The notes: a model not told the origin generated them from the sequence alone. A stretch of 64,000 nucleotides of DNA from Synechococcus sp. A15-62 (GCF_014280075.1 NZ_CP047950.1:930001-994000); one strand, 5' to 3'; positions 14,087 to 22,024 are shown, counted from the stretch's first letter. A program made the numbers and translations.

Positions 14087-14245
14087 ATGGGACGCAGTTC
14101 TTGGTTGAAAAATCCCACCCGTTGCTCAGCAGCATCCACCTGGCAGCCCCCAGCCCAATCCGTTTCTTCTGGTCAGGTGACGGTGAAGCCTTCCTCCGCC
14201 GCGGTTCTGCTCAAGGCGCCGAGCATCACCAACAAAGCCGCGTGA
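14087..14245 (+). CDS. Small ORF, 52 aa, coupled to next
   Basis: A 52-codon frame (ATG 14087) encoding a Ser/Ala/Pro-rich, basic peptide without a membrane segment. Its TGA overlaps the GTG start of the following 28-codon frame (GTGA). The composition is not strongly protein-like, so the call rests mainly on the overlap. Confidence 0.3.
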   Translation: MGRSSWLKNPTRCSAASTWQPPAQSVSSGQVTVKPSSAAVLLKAPSITNKAA

Positions 14246-14328
14246 TCGAAGCCGTTGTGATGCTGGCCATCGGTTTGTCGATGGCCAGCGCGGTTCTTGG
14301 CAATCTGAACGACAACGAATCCGTCTAG
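14242..14328 (+). CDS. Very small membrane peptide, 28 aa
   Basis: A 28-codon frame from GTG 14242 with one hydrophobic helix (IEAVVMLAIGLSMASAVLG) and an acidic tail NLNDNESV. It overlaps the preceding frame by four bases. The clear membrane helix suggests it is the meaningful part of the longer open frame that starts at 14077. Unknown function. Confidence 0.4.
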   Translation: MIEAVVMLAIGLSMASAVLGNLNDNESV

Positions 14329-14349
14329 GTTCAAAAGCTCCTGCTTTTG

Positions 14350-14502
14350 ATGACGAACTTGTTGGCCTTCATGCTCGGACAGCTTGAGATCAGCAATCTC
14401 ACAGCGGCCTTCCTCCTCCTGGTGGCGCTTGTTTTTGTGGGCAGCTTTGCTGTGGTGTCATTACAGACCGGTGAGCTGATCAAACCGCCCAAAAATGACT
14501 GA
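14350..14502 (+). CDS. Small membrane protein, 50 aa
   Basis: A 50-codon frame, ATG 14350, with a short polar start, a hydrophobic span LTAAFLLLVALVFVGSFAVV and a tail SLQTGELIKPPKND. A CAAAAG/CTTTTG hairpin sits directly upstream of the ATG and could affect translation. Its 3' end overlaps the next frame by eight bases. It fits the single-helix thylakoid peptide class but I cannot name it. Confidence 0.5.
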   Translation: MTNLLAFMLGQLEISNLTAAFLLLVALVFVGSFAVVSLQTGELIKPPKND

Positions 14503-14704
14503 CACGTTTGAGCTGAACGACCGGCAGATCCTTTTGAAAGCATCCAGTGATCGTGTCGTCGCTGAACGGGTGGTGCGTCACATCCAACGGCGCCTTGATG
14601 AAGACGATTGGCGTCCCTACACCTGCAAGGCCGATGCCGTTCAAGCTTGGTTTCGTCTCGGCGGGATTCGAGCTCAAGTGCTTAGGGCTTTGAACCTGGT
14701 CTGA
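14495..14704 (+). CDS. Small hypothetical protein, 69 aa
   Basis: A 69-residue charged, soluble frame: MTDTFELNDRQILLKASSDRV, then VVRHIQRRLDEDDWRPYTCKADAVQAWFRLGG. It starts inside the last codons of the preceding membrane peptide (8-base overlap), so both should be translated from one transcript. No known family. Confidence 0.5.
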   Translation: MTDTFELNDRQILLKASSDRVVAERVVRHIQRRLDEDDWRPYTCKADAVQAWFRLGGIRAQVLRALNLV

Positions 14705-14718
14705 TCGCGCCCTGAAGC

Positions 14719-14826
14719 TCAGAACGATCCCAGCAACTGGGTCATCGCTGCTGCAGCGCCGATGCCACCAAAGAACAGCACCAACGGCAGGAACACAGGC
14801 CAGCGGACGGCTGTATCAGAAGCCAT
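14719..14826 (-). CDS. Small single-span membrane protein, 35 aa
   Basis: A 35-codon minus-strand frame starting MASDTAVRWPVFLPLV, with one membrane helix (FLPLVLFFGGIGAAAAMTQLL) and almost no tail. Convergent with the 69-residue plus-strand gene (14 bases apart). The type is common in picocyanobacteria; identity unknown. Confidence 0.5.
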   Translation of the reverse strand: MASDTAVRWPVFLPLVLFFGGIGAAAAMTQLLGSF

Positions 14827-14944
14827 AAAACAATTTCATCTTCGGGCGACGCTATTCATTTCTTCTTCTCTGTGGCGATGCCGACCTTTTCCTCTCCAGA
14901 GCTGCATGATGTGAGGCCCACCCAAGCCTCTCTCTCTGTGGTCG

Positions 14945-16579
14945 ATGCCTGAGCCATCCAAGGCTGCTAACGCTGACGTTTCCCATGTGATGGTGATCGG
15001 TGCTGGCTGGGCTGGCTGGGGTGCAGCCAAAGCCCTCTGTGAAGCCGGTGTTCGCGTCACCCTGGTCGATGGGATGTCGGATCCCACGGGACGGACGCCG
15101 ATGCGCACCGCCAGCGGTAAACCCTTCGAAGCCGGCACCAGGGGCTTTTGGAGGGATTACCCCAACATCAATGCGCTGACCGATGAGCTTGGGCTCACCG
15201 ATGTGTTCACTGAATTCACCACCAGCGCCTTCTGGTCTCCCGCCGGTCTGGAGGCCACCGCGCCGGTGTTCGGTGATGGGCTGCAGCTGCCCAGTCCCCT
15301 GGGCCAGGCCATGGCAACAATCAAGAACTTCAAGCGACTGCCTGTTGCCGATCGCCTGAGCATTGCCGGCCTTTTGGTGGCGATGCTTGATCTCAACCGC
15401 AACGAGGAGACCTTCCGGCGCTACGACGCCATCGATGCGTTGACCCTGTTCCGCCAACTGGGAATCACGGAGCGGATGATCGACGAATTCTTGCGTCCGA
15501 TTCTTTTGGTGGGGCTGTTCAAGCCACCGGAGGAATTATCGGCAGCCGTCACCATGGAGCTGCTCTACTACTACGCCCTGGCGCATCAAGATTCCTTTGA
15601 TGTGCGCTGGATTCGTTCCGGCAGCATCGCCGAGCAGCTGATCGCTCCCCTGGCGGAGCGCTTGCTCAACTCTGGTCTGCTCACCGTTCTGGGAGGAACG
15701 TTGGCCACGAGCCTGGATCTTGATCAGCCAGGCGAAGCGATGCGGTCGGTGGAGATTCGCTTCCAAGCGACAGGACGCTCGAGCGTTGTTGATGACGTTG
15801 ATGCGGTTGTGCTGGCGGTGGGTGCCAAGGGCATGCATGCCCTGATGGCGGAGTCGCCACGCTGCAGTGATGTGCTGCCGGAGCTGGCGGCTGCTGGCGG
15901 TTTGGGGGCGATTGATGTGGTGTCGGTGCGGTTGTGGCTGGATCGCACCATCGCAGTCGCCGATCCCGCCAATGTCTTCTCGCGCTTTGATGCCTTGCAG
16001 GGTGCGGGCGCCACTTTTTTCATGCTCGATCAGCTGCAGAACGCTGATCAAGATGCACTCTGGGGCGGCAGCGAGCCCCGGGGTTCCGTGGTGGCCAGCG
16101 ACTTCTACAACGCCACGGCGATCGCAGCCTTGAGTGATCAGGAGATCGTCGACACCTTGCTGAATCAGCTGTTGCCCCAGGTGGTGCCAGCCTTTCGGCT
16201 TGCCCAGGTGCTGCAGTTTGAGGTGCGGCGTTACCCGGGCTCGGTGTCGTTGTTCTCCCCCGGCAGTTTCAGCCAGAGGCCCCCGCTGCAGACGGCACTT
16301 CCTTCTGTGGTCTGCGCTGGCGACTGGGTGCGGATGGGCGAACGCGAGCACGGTGCCAAGGGCCTGTGCCAGGAACGGGCCTACGTCTGCGGTCTTGAGG
16401 CGGCCAATGCACTGGTGCGCAGTGGGGTTGTGAGCGGGGCGAATGCGTCAAGCCGCCAAGAGCATCCGGTGCGTCCGATCCGTCCGGAAGAACCCCAGGT
16501 GCTGTTGGGCCGGGCCCTCAACAAGCTTGTGATGGATCCCTTGGAGGCTTTCGGGATCCGTTGGCCTTGGCTGGCCTGA
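14945..16579 (+). CDS. FAD-dependent amine-oxidase/carotenoid-desaturase-like flavoprotein
   Basis: A 544-residue protein. The FAD dinucleotide fold is VIGAGWAGWGAAKALCEAGVRVTLVD (from residue 17), followed by the family glycine region near GKPFEAGTRGFW. Mid-protein IRPILL and VTMELLYYY resemble zeta-carotene and phytoene desaturase relatives, and the C-terminus has VVCAGDWVRMGEREHGAKGLCQERAYVCG, the second FAD contact. It belongs to the plant/cyanobacterial desaturase-like group (CrtP/CrtQ relatives) but differs from the core enzymes, so the substrate is uncertain; carotenoid or a prenyl lipid is the best guess. It stands alone, with a convergent small membrane gene three bases beyond its stop. 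Confidence 0.8.
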   Translation: MPEPSKAANADVSHVMVIGAGWAGWGAAKALCEAGVRVTLVDGMSDPTGRTPMRTASGKPFEAGTRGFWRDYPNINALTDELGLTDVFTEFTTSAFWSPAGLEATAPVFGDGLQLPSPLGQAMATIKNFKRLPVADRLSIAGLLVAMLDLNRNEETFRRYDAIDALTLFRQLGITERMIDEFLRPILLVGLFKPPEELSAAVTMELLYYYALAHQDSFDVRWIRSGSIAEQLIAPLAERLLNSGLLTVLGGTLATSLDLDQPGEAMRSVEIRFQATGRSSVVDDVDAVVLAVGAKGMHALMAESPRCSDVLPELAAAGGLGAIDVVSVRLWLDRTIAVADPANVFSRFDALQGAGATFFMLDQLQNADQDALWGGSEPRGSVVASDFYNATAIAALSDQEIVDTLLNQLLPQVVPAFRLAQVLQFEVRRYPGSVSLFSPGSFSQRPPLQTALPSVVCAGDWVRMGEREHGAKGLCQERAYVCGLEAANALVRSGVVSGANASSRQEHPVRPIRPEEPQVLLGRALNKLVMDPLEAFGIRWPWLA

Positions 16580-16581
16580 GC

Positions 16582-16764
16582 TCAGAAATTCAGTTGACCT
16601 GAAAGCCAGAGTTCCTGCCAAGACCCTGCGGCTGAGGCATTCAGCGCCATCAGGATGGTCGCGCTGATGCCACCCAGGGTGAGCCCCACCCCCATCATGA
16701 TCAGGGCGGTCAGTCCTTCCGCTTCGGTGAGCGGTTGCTTTTCGAGAAAGCGACGCTTGGCCAT
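16582..16764 (-). CDS. Small membrane protein, 60 aa
   Basis: A 60-residue minus-strand frame from ATG 16764 (an upstream ATG at 16815 would add 17 residues). The N-terminus is polar and basic (MAKRRFLEKQPLTEAEGL), then one hydrophobic span TALIMMGVGLTLGGISATILMAL and a short tail. Convergent with the flavoprotein gene. Unknown function. Confidence 0.55.
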   Translation of the reverse strand: MAKRRFLEKQPLTEAEGLTALIMMGVGLTLGGISATILMALNASAAGSWQELWLSGQLNF

Positions 16765-16920
16765 GGCTGCTGATCCGATGCACCCGTTCTGCATCGGCCC
16801 AAGGGCACTTGGCAACAGGCCGTATCACTCATTCACGCAGAGCTGCGGGGAGATGACTCAGCGTTGCTTAGGTTGCTGGGCTGCGCTTGACGCCGCCCCG
16901 ATGGGTTTCATCATGCAGCC

Positions 16921-17172
16921 ATGACTGGTTTGATCTGTGGCATGACCGCCCTGTGGCTCCACGCCTGGTGGTGTTGCAGAACAACCAATTCGCCTGCGGT
17001 CAAACGCAGTTGGCCCTACCCGCGCTCGTGGAAAAACAGCGCCGATCTGTATGCGAGGCCCTGTCGCCGTCACCGTCATCTCAGGGCACGCATGCAACTC
17101 AGCGCACGCAGCCGCCGCCGCATTGACGGTAGAAGTCCTGTCTTGGTAGCGCAAGCTACTGAAAGCGCTTAA
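16921..17172 (+). CDS. Doubtful ORF, 83 aa
   Basis: The 380 bases from 16815 to 17195 hold only this plus-strand frame: a short hydrophobic, Cys/Trp-rich start (LICGMTALWLHAWWCC) followed by a very basic, Arg-rich tail. Arg-rich tails are often seen in out-of-frame translation of GC-rich DNA, so it may not be a gene. Confidence 0.25.
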   Translation: MTGLICGMTALWLHAWWCCRTTNSPAVKRSWPYPRSWKNSADLYARPCRRHRHLRARMQLSARSRRRIDGRSPVLVAQATESA

Positions 17173-17195
17173 GTTGGCTTGTCTAGATTTTTTCG

Positions 17196-17342
17196 TTGAA
17201 CGGCAGCCAATCGGTCGAGGCCAGGAGTGAGAAGCGTCGTCAGCAGCTGATGGGACTGTCGTTTGTGTCTGCGGCTGTTGGTGTCCTCACGTTGTTGACG
17301 ATCCGTCTGGGCACCTGTTGCTCCTGGTTCGGCTCGCACTGA
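17196..17342 (+). CDS. Small membrane peptide, 48 aa
   Basis: A 48-codon frame from TTG 17196: a charged N-terminus (SVEARSEKRRQQLMG), one hydrophobic span LSFVSAAVGVLTLLTI and a short tail with two Cys. It is followed by the structured RNA candidate at 17382-17506, for which it could be the coding part, or which could be independent. Confidence 0.4.
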   Translation: MNGSQSVEARSEKRRQQLMGLSFVSAAVGVLTLLTIRLGTCCSWFGSH

Positions 17343-17381
17343 CCTTTTCGGGTTGGCGGCTGGAGCTTAGTGGTGTCAAGT

Positions 17382-17506
17382 GCCTCGGCAAGGCTGAGGC
17401 AGCCACCAGATGTGGTGTCATCAGCCCTTGATTGTGGATGCAGGGCCGGTATGTTTCATTTGTTCCCCATCACCTGGCTTCAGCCCATGCGGCTGAGGCT
17501 TTTTTT
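17382..17506 (+). ncRNA. Candidate structured small RNA ending in a terminator
   Basis: Four hairpins in 125 bases: GCCTCGGC-AAG-GCTGAGGC (17382-17400), CACCA-GATG-TGGTG (17404-17417), GCCCT/AGGGC (17424-17446) and a 9-bp terminator GCTTCAGCC/GGCTGAGGC followed by seven T (17477-17506). No convincing reading frame covers it. The first and last hairpins share GGCTGAGGC, so alternative pairing is possible. It could be an independent sRNA or the 3' region of the 48-residue gene. It does not match Yfr1, tmRNA, RNase P or SRP RNA. Confidence 0.55.
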
Positions 17507-17631
17507 ATCGCCTTCTTTCAAGACTTTGTATCAAGGCAGACCAACTTTCGATTGTCTTAAGTGACATCGCCTGGTGGCAACGGCCACATCGACATCACGT
17601 TCCTTAAGTTGAAAAGAAACGTCTTCCATTG

Positions 17632-17805
17632 ATGTCTCCTGCTGAATTGTCGAGCATCAAATGGGAGCAAGATGGTGAGATGTCTGCCCAAGACACCTGG
17701 ACTTTGGTGAAAATGCTCACCAAGGTGGAAGAGCAAGACAAGGCATCAAGCCTGTTGCATCTGTCGTCGAAACACAGCCATTCCAAGCGGTCCAATCGTC
17801 GCTGA
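17632..17805 (+). CDS. Small hypothetical protein, 57 aa
   Basis: A 57-codon frame from ATG 17632: MSPAELSSIKWEQDGEM, then a helix SAQDTWTLVKMLTKVEEQDKA and a Ser/His/Arg-rich basic tail. Soluble and amphipathic. No family recognised. It stands between the RNA candidate and the porin leader region. Confidence 0.5.
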   Translation: MSPAELSSIKWEQDGEMSAQDTWTLVKMLTKVEEQDKASSLLHLSSKHSHSKRSNRR

Positions 17806-17890
17806 GCCGGACTTTTTCTTGTGCGGGTTGTTGGCTCGTTCGATCTGTGCGTGGGCTCGACCTCTTTTTTATGCGCTTGATCCCCCAGCT

Positions 17891-17930
17891 GAGGGAGGGT
17901 GAAACCCTTGGATCTCCCTCAATTGAGGGA
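17891..17930. repeat. Overlapping inverted repeats upstream of porin
   Basis: TCCCTCAATTGAGGGA (17915-17930) is a perfect 16-base palindrome. Its left arm can instead pair with GAGGGAG at 17891-17897, enclosing a GGGT-GAA-ACCC hairpin. The site is about 175 bases before the porin start and no convincing gene covers it; it may be an operator or a leader switch. Confidence 0.45.
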
Positions 17931-18088
17931 TGGATGCACAGCATTCGCTGGGACACACCTGGCTTCATTGGCGCCGGGGAGGATGGTCTTAACCGATACA
18001 TAAACGACCCTTTGCTTGCTCTTACCGACACCGTGATTCCGGGCCCATAGCGTGAGGCCGCTGGCATGTCTTGCCGGCACTTTTCTCT

Positions 18089-18097
18089 TGGTGTGAG
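18089..18097 (+). promoter_or_regulatory. Predicted Yfr1 binding site over porin RBS
   Basis: TGGTGTGAG, 9 to 17 bases before the porin ATG, is exactly complementary to CTCACACCA of Yfr1 (10138-10146). It occupies the ribosome-binding region, so pairing would block initiation. Porin leaders are proven Yfr1 targets in Prochlorococcus; here it is a sequence-based prediction. Confidence 0.8.
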
Positions 18098-18105
18098 AAC
18101 CCAAA

Positions 18106-19764
18106 ATGAAGCTTTTCCAGCAACTGCTGGTGGCTCCTGCTGCCCTTGGCCTTCTGGCCAGTGGTGCTAACGCCGCCGAGCTGAACATCAACGGCATTTC
18201 TGATTACGCGGCTACTGCCAGTGGCAACAGCCTTGATCAGGTCACCAGCGTCACCCAGTTTTCTGACGTTTACCCCACCGACTGGGCCTATCAGGCTCTG
18301 GCCAACCTGGTGGAGACCTACGGCTGCGTCGCCGGCTACCCCAACGGCACCTTCCGTGGCAACCGGGCCATGCCATGACCCGCTACGAAGCGGCTGCCCT
18401 GCTGAGCGCCTGCCTCGACCGGATCACTGAAGTGACCGACGAGCTGCGTCGCCTGCTCAAGGAATTCGAAACCGAGCTGGCCATCCTCAAGGGTCGCGTT
18501 GACGGCCTCGAGGCCCGCGTTGGCGAACTGGAAGCAACCCAGTTCTCACCACCACCAAGCTCAAGGCCAAAACCGTCTGGGTGGCTGGTGCTACCAACGC
18601 CATTGGCGATAACTACAAGACCGGTGGTGAGAAGCGTGCGCGCGATGCTTACAACGCTGAGTACGGCGCCTTCTCCTTCAGCTACGACCTGCGTCTTGGC
18701 CTGAAGACCTCCTTCAGCGGCAAAGACCTGCTGTACACCCGTCTCCGCGCCGGCAACATGGGCGACAGCAGCGTGTGGGATGGCAACGGCGTTCCAATGA
18801 ACAAACTCGATACCGCTGCCCCCGGCGGCAACATCGTTGAGATTGATCGCATCTACTATTGCTTCCCCCTCGGCGACAGCTTCACGGTCCAGGTCGGCCC
18901 TCTGACCCGGAACACCGAGATGATGGGCTACAAGGCCAGTGCCTACGCCAAGGGCGGTAGCAAGATCCTTGATTTCTTCGGTGGTTCCCTGGGTACCCCC
19001 GGCGTGTGGAACAAGGAGACCGGCGGTGGCTTCGGTGCCATCTACAGCAACAAGAAGCAAGTGGAGAAGGGCAACCCCTACTTCACCGTGGCTGCTAACT
19101 ACGTTGCCGACTCCGGTGAGGCCAATGACAGCAACCCCAACACGGGTGGCTTCATGACCGATAACTCAGAAGGCAACATCACCACTCAGATTGCCTACGG
19201 CAACAAGCAGTGGGGCTTGGCCGCCGGTTATCGCTACGGCCAGTGTGGTGCCAAGTTCCCACCGCTACTGAGTATGCCGCTGGCGGTAAGTACGGCACCC
19301 CTTGCACCGTCGCTGATGGCGAGCGCAGCAACGCCGACAGCCACAGCTGGTCTGCCCACGCCTTCTGGCGTCCTGAGGAGTCCGGCTGGATGCCTTCCAT
19401 CAGTGCAGGCGTCGGTAGCTCCTACCTGACCGGCAACGATGCTTGGGATGACAACACCAACAAGCGGTCCATGGCCAGCTGGATGGTGGGTCTGACCTGG
19501 AACGATGTCTTCCTGGAAGGCAACGCCCTGGGCTATGCCGTGGGCCAGCCCCAGTTCGTCTACGAGGTCGAAGACGGCTTTGTGGCTGACGGTGGTTACG
19601 CCATGGAGCTCTGGTACAGCTTCCAGGTCGCCGACAACATCCAGATCACCCCTGCTGTGTACTGGCTGAGCCGTCCCTTCGGTGACAACACCCAGAACGT
19701 CAACGGCGACTACAAGTCTCTCGGCGTTCTCGGTGGCCTGATCCAGACCACCTTCAAGTTCTGA
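18106..19764 (+). pseudogene. Som-type S-layer-homology porin gene with three frameshifts
   Basis: The conceptual protein of about 550 residues has a signal peptide (LLVAPAALGLLASGANA), an SLH domain (FSDVYPTDWAYQALANLVETYGCVAGYPNGTFRGNRAMTRYEAA), a coiled-coil linker and a long beta-barrel ending in LIQTTFKF, the terminal Phe of outer-membrane proteins. The frame is broken by GCCAT duplicated at 18370-18379, loss of one C near 18557 (TTCTCACC for TTCTCCACC) and loss of one base near 19262 (TTCCCACC for TTCCGCACC). The sum is +3, so the original frame is restored for the last third. No other damage is visible, and codon usage stays normal. Either sequencing errors or very recent inactivation. 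The normal product is the main outer-membrane channel. Confidence 0.88.
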
Positions 19765-19823
19765 TCAACGGGCCCAGCTTCTGTTGGGCCTTCAGAACAA
19801 CCTTCCTCACACACACATTCCAA

Positions 19824-19850
19824 GCCCTCCCGTGCGGAGGGCTTTTTTTT
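19824..19850 (+). terminator. Rho-independent terminator of porin gene
   Basis: GCCCTCC-CGTGC-GGAGGGC followed by eight T, 60 bases after the porin stop. Just before it TCCTCACAC (19804-19812) repeats nine bases of the Yfr1 core. Confidence 0.85.
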
Positions 19851-19961
19851 GTGGCTGCGACGACTCCCTGCTGTGAACAAGTGTCTCTGTTGAGCTGGCG
19901 GCAACCGGCGTGGCGAGTGGTGCTGCTCTGTGCTGGGGGGGGGGTGGTTTGACCCTGGCTT

Positions 19962-20062
19962 GATCCATTCCTCTGCAGAATCACTGCATTGATGGGGAGC
20001 GTGGTGGCTGGAGCTGGTGTGAATCCTGCTGATCAGCGCTGGGGTTTCTGGCCGCTGCTGCC
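19962..20062 (+). pseudogene. Truncated duplicate of the DUF4336 gene start
   Basis: 101 bases that align without gaps to 23429-23529, with eight mismatches by eye. They include the 30 bases upstream of the DUF4336 start and its first 23 codons (the ATG now lies in TTGATGGGG). Similarity stops abruptly at CTGCTGCC. The fragment is a direct repeat with the intact gene 3.4 kb away, bracketing psbA and small genes. Confidence 0.85.
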
Positions 20063-20767
20063 ACTTGGGTTCCAGTTACAGGAACAGGCCTGAGGGGCTT
20101 GTCCCTGATTTGTCCCTCATTTTTTGTGCCATTGGGCTGAATGATATGCAAGTGGAGCCTTCTATCCGCTGAGCTGATCTCAGCCACACGGATCACCAGG
20201 CTTGTTTCGGATGACCGACGACCGGTGGCATTGGATTGGCGAGCTTCCCGCTTCATGGTTCTGGACCATGCACTTGGATGGCCACGCCGTTCCAACAATC
20301 GGTCGCTCTGCCTCAGAAGGCAATGAGCAGGACAGCTGATTGCCTGATGCCCCACCGCTCCCGAGAGTGTGTGCATCGAGATCGGAGGAGCCCATGACGG
20401 CCGACACTCCACCTGAGCAAATCGCAGAAGCAGCCTGACTTTTCTGGCCCCTGCTCCAACTTTTCAACCCAACCGTGAGCGCCTCGTCTGTGACGACACT
20501 GATGTGCGTCTGATCAGTCGATACTCCTCTGCACCGTTCGTCTAGGTGCCCCGTAGGAGTCCCGCTTCACACCTGGTCCAAATGGCCCCAGGGTTGCCAC
20601 AAGCCAGACGCTTCGACCTTTTTCTTTCAGTCCCATTGCCAAGGAGATCCCCAAAGGCAACACGTACTGACTAGGTCGACTGCAATGCATAAACGAGCGA
20701 GTTAGGCCGTCTCTTCCATCTGGGAGGGGCGGCCTCCTCTTTTGTTGAAGTGCAGGTGAGCAGTTCC
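20063..20767. other. No firm gene; degraded or non-coding stretch
   Basis: Several short frames on both strands overlap here but none looks convincing. A minus-strand frame (20412 to 19981) runs into the DUF4336 fragment and so is not an intact gene. A long imperfect GC-rich hairpin lies at 20705-20736 (GGCCG and CGGCC ends). The heptamer TGTCCCT occurs three times near 20100-20117. The stretch looks like island remnants. Confidence 0.4.
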
Positions 20768-20935
20768 CTAGGACGCCTTGCCGTTTTTGCACGGGCGTTC
20801 ACCTCGCTTCAACTTGAGCCACATCGCTTTCTCAAGCGCCGTCAGCTTTGGATCTGTCTCATGCATTGCAGCTTCCGCACGTCGCCTGGCCGCAATGATG
20901 AAGCGGTCTGTCTTATCGACTCCGTCGAATCCCAT
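20768..20935 (-). CDS. Small hypothetical protein, 55 aa
   Basis: A minus-strand frame of 55 codons, ATG 20935: MGFDGVDKTDRFIIAARRRAEAAM, then KLTALEKAMWLKLKRGERP and a basic end. It reads as a soluble helical protein with natural composition. It lies within the segment bounded by the two DUF4336 repeats. No family recognised. Confidence 0.5.
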   Translation of the reverse strand: MGFDGVDKTDRFIIAARRRAEAAMHETDPKLTALEKAMWLKLKRGERPCKNGKAS

Positions 20936-21080
20936 GTCCCTAAAAAGGACGACACTTGCAAGGTAGACATACGAATCGTGCGTGCATCGAATGCCAGTGA
21001 GCCCTCACTTCAAGCGATGGCCAGAGCTGACTGGGACTTCAATCGCGCGACCAAATCTTGGCCGTTGCGAATGATTTCTT

Positions 21081-21305
21081 TCACGCCGATGCCTGTTCAG
21101 TCGTGTCATCGAGGACATCTTGCTGAAGCTGCTGAACAGCGCAGAGGGCTTCATGCGCTGGCCATCCATGGACGTCCATCAACTCCTTAACAAGCGCATC
21201 AGGGGCCTGAGTGATCGAGGAGCGAATGGCATTGACGACTTTGTTGTCCCTTGCGAGTGCAGACAGCCGTAGAGCCCTAAGTCGCCGTGTGTTCGGCTGT
21301 TTCAT
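21081..21305 (-). CDS. Small hypothetical protein, 74 aa
   Basis: A minus-strand frame from ATG 21305 (the open frame extends 14 codons further up). The product is MKQPNTRRLRALRLSALAR, then VVNAIRSSITQAPDALVKELMDVHGWPAHEALCAVQQLQQDVL: basic start followed by two amphipathic helices. The helix-turn part resembles a UBA-like or other three-helix domain in outline only. Unknown function; island location. Confidence 0.5.
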   Translation of the reverse strand: MKQPNTRRLRALRLSALARDNKVVNAIRSSITQAPDALVKELMDVHGWPAHEALCAVQQLQQDVLDDTTEQASA

Positions 21306-21382
21306 AACCGCACTCTGGACTACCGCTGGTTTTGCTCCAATTGCCAACGATTTGTAAGCACTTGGTTGCCCAGTTCACTGCC

Positions 21383-21842
21383 TTACAGAAGTGGACCGGC
21401 GCAGCGCCTCCAACCCATTGATTTGAGTGCATTCCATTTTTCCAGCGCCTCTTGTCGTGTCATCAGTTGACTCCCCTGAGGAATCGGGTCGTCAGGTGGT
21501 CGCCAATGGAAGCTGCGCATGACGATCGACTCGCCTTGAGAGCCATCCTTGGCAGCGGTGAATTGGTAATAAAGCTGCTGTGGCTCATTGACAAGCCACG
21601 CGCCAACCGACTTGTAGGAGAGTTCTTCAGTGATGAGTTCGCCCCATGGGAGAGTAGCCTGATCGATCGATCAGACGGCTTTTTTCGTAGGTGAGCTGGC
21701 GGAGCCTTTCGATGTGCTGCTCATGCTCTCCGCTGCTCCAGTGCTGTGGGAAGGCAACCCGGGCTTGAAGCTCCGAGATTTGGTTGTTGAGTTCTCTCGC
21801 TGGGTCCTCGGACCGAAGGTCCTCTCCACAGTGGACCATCAC
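21383..21842 (-). pseudogene. DUF1651-like gene with 4-base duplication frameshift
   Basis: The first 60 or so residues (MVHCGEDLRSEDPARELNN to YEKSRLID) are in one frame; the rest, GAWLVNEPQQLYYQF to LMTRQEALEKWNALKSMGWRRC, is in another. The junction is GATCGATCGATC at 21658-21671; removing one GATC joins the frames as RLID-QATLPWGEL. The second half has the DUF1651 pattern of marine picocyanobacteria (WLV, an aromatic strand, W-P, L-TRxEALxxWxxL-GWRR). Function of the family is unknown. The first half alone would yield a 71-residue protein. Confidence 0.65.
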
Positions 21843-22024
21843 CTCCCCCTTCTGGTGAGGGAAAAGTGAATCTCTTGAATCACTACTGATGCGCCTTTCG
21901 GGAGAGGTCGTTGACCTAACAGGAAGGTCGGCCCATCTCTTTGGCGGTGATTGGATTAGTCGTTCCAGGCAGTGTTGGCGTTACCTGATCGCGGTTGATC
22001 CGACTCCAAGAACTGCCTGCACAA

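Noticed and set aside
17717-18067. Minus-strand frame of 116 codons and plus-strand frame of 67 codons upstream of the porin
   Set aside because: Both overlap each other and the inverted repeats, neither has protein-like features or a good start; treated as leader/promoter DNA.
18106-19764. Programmed frameshifting as explanation for the broken porin
   Set aside because: Three separate shifts of different kind, without slippery heptamers or stimulatory structure, fit errors or mutation better.
19981-20412. 143-codon minus-strand frame
   Set aside because: Its 3' third is antisense to the duplicated DUF4336 fragment, so it is not an ancestral gene; no recognised domain.
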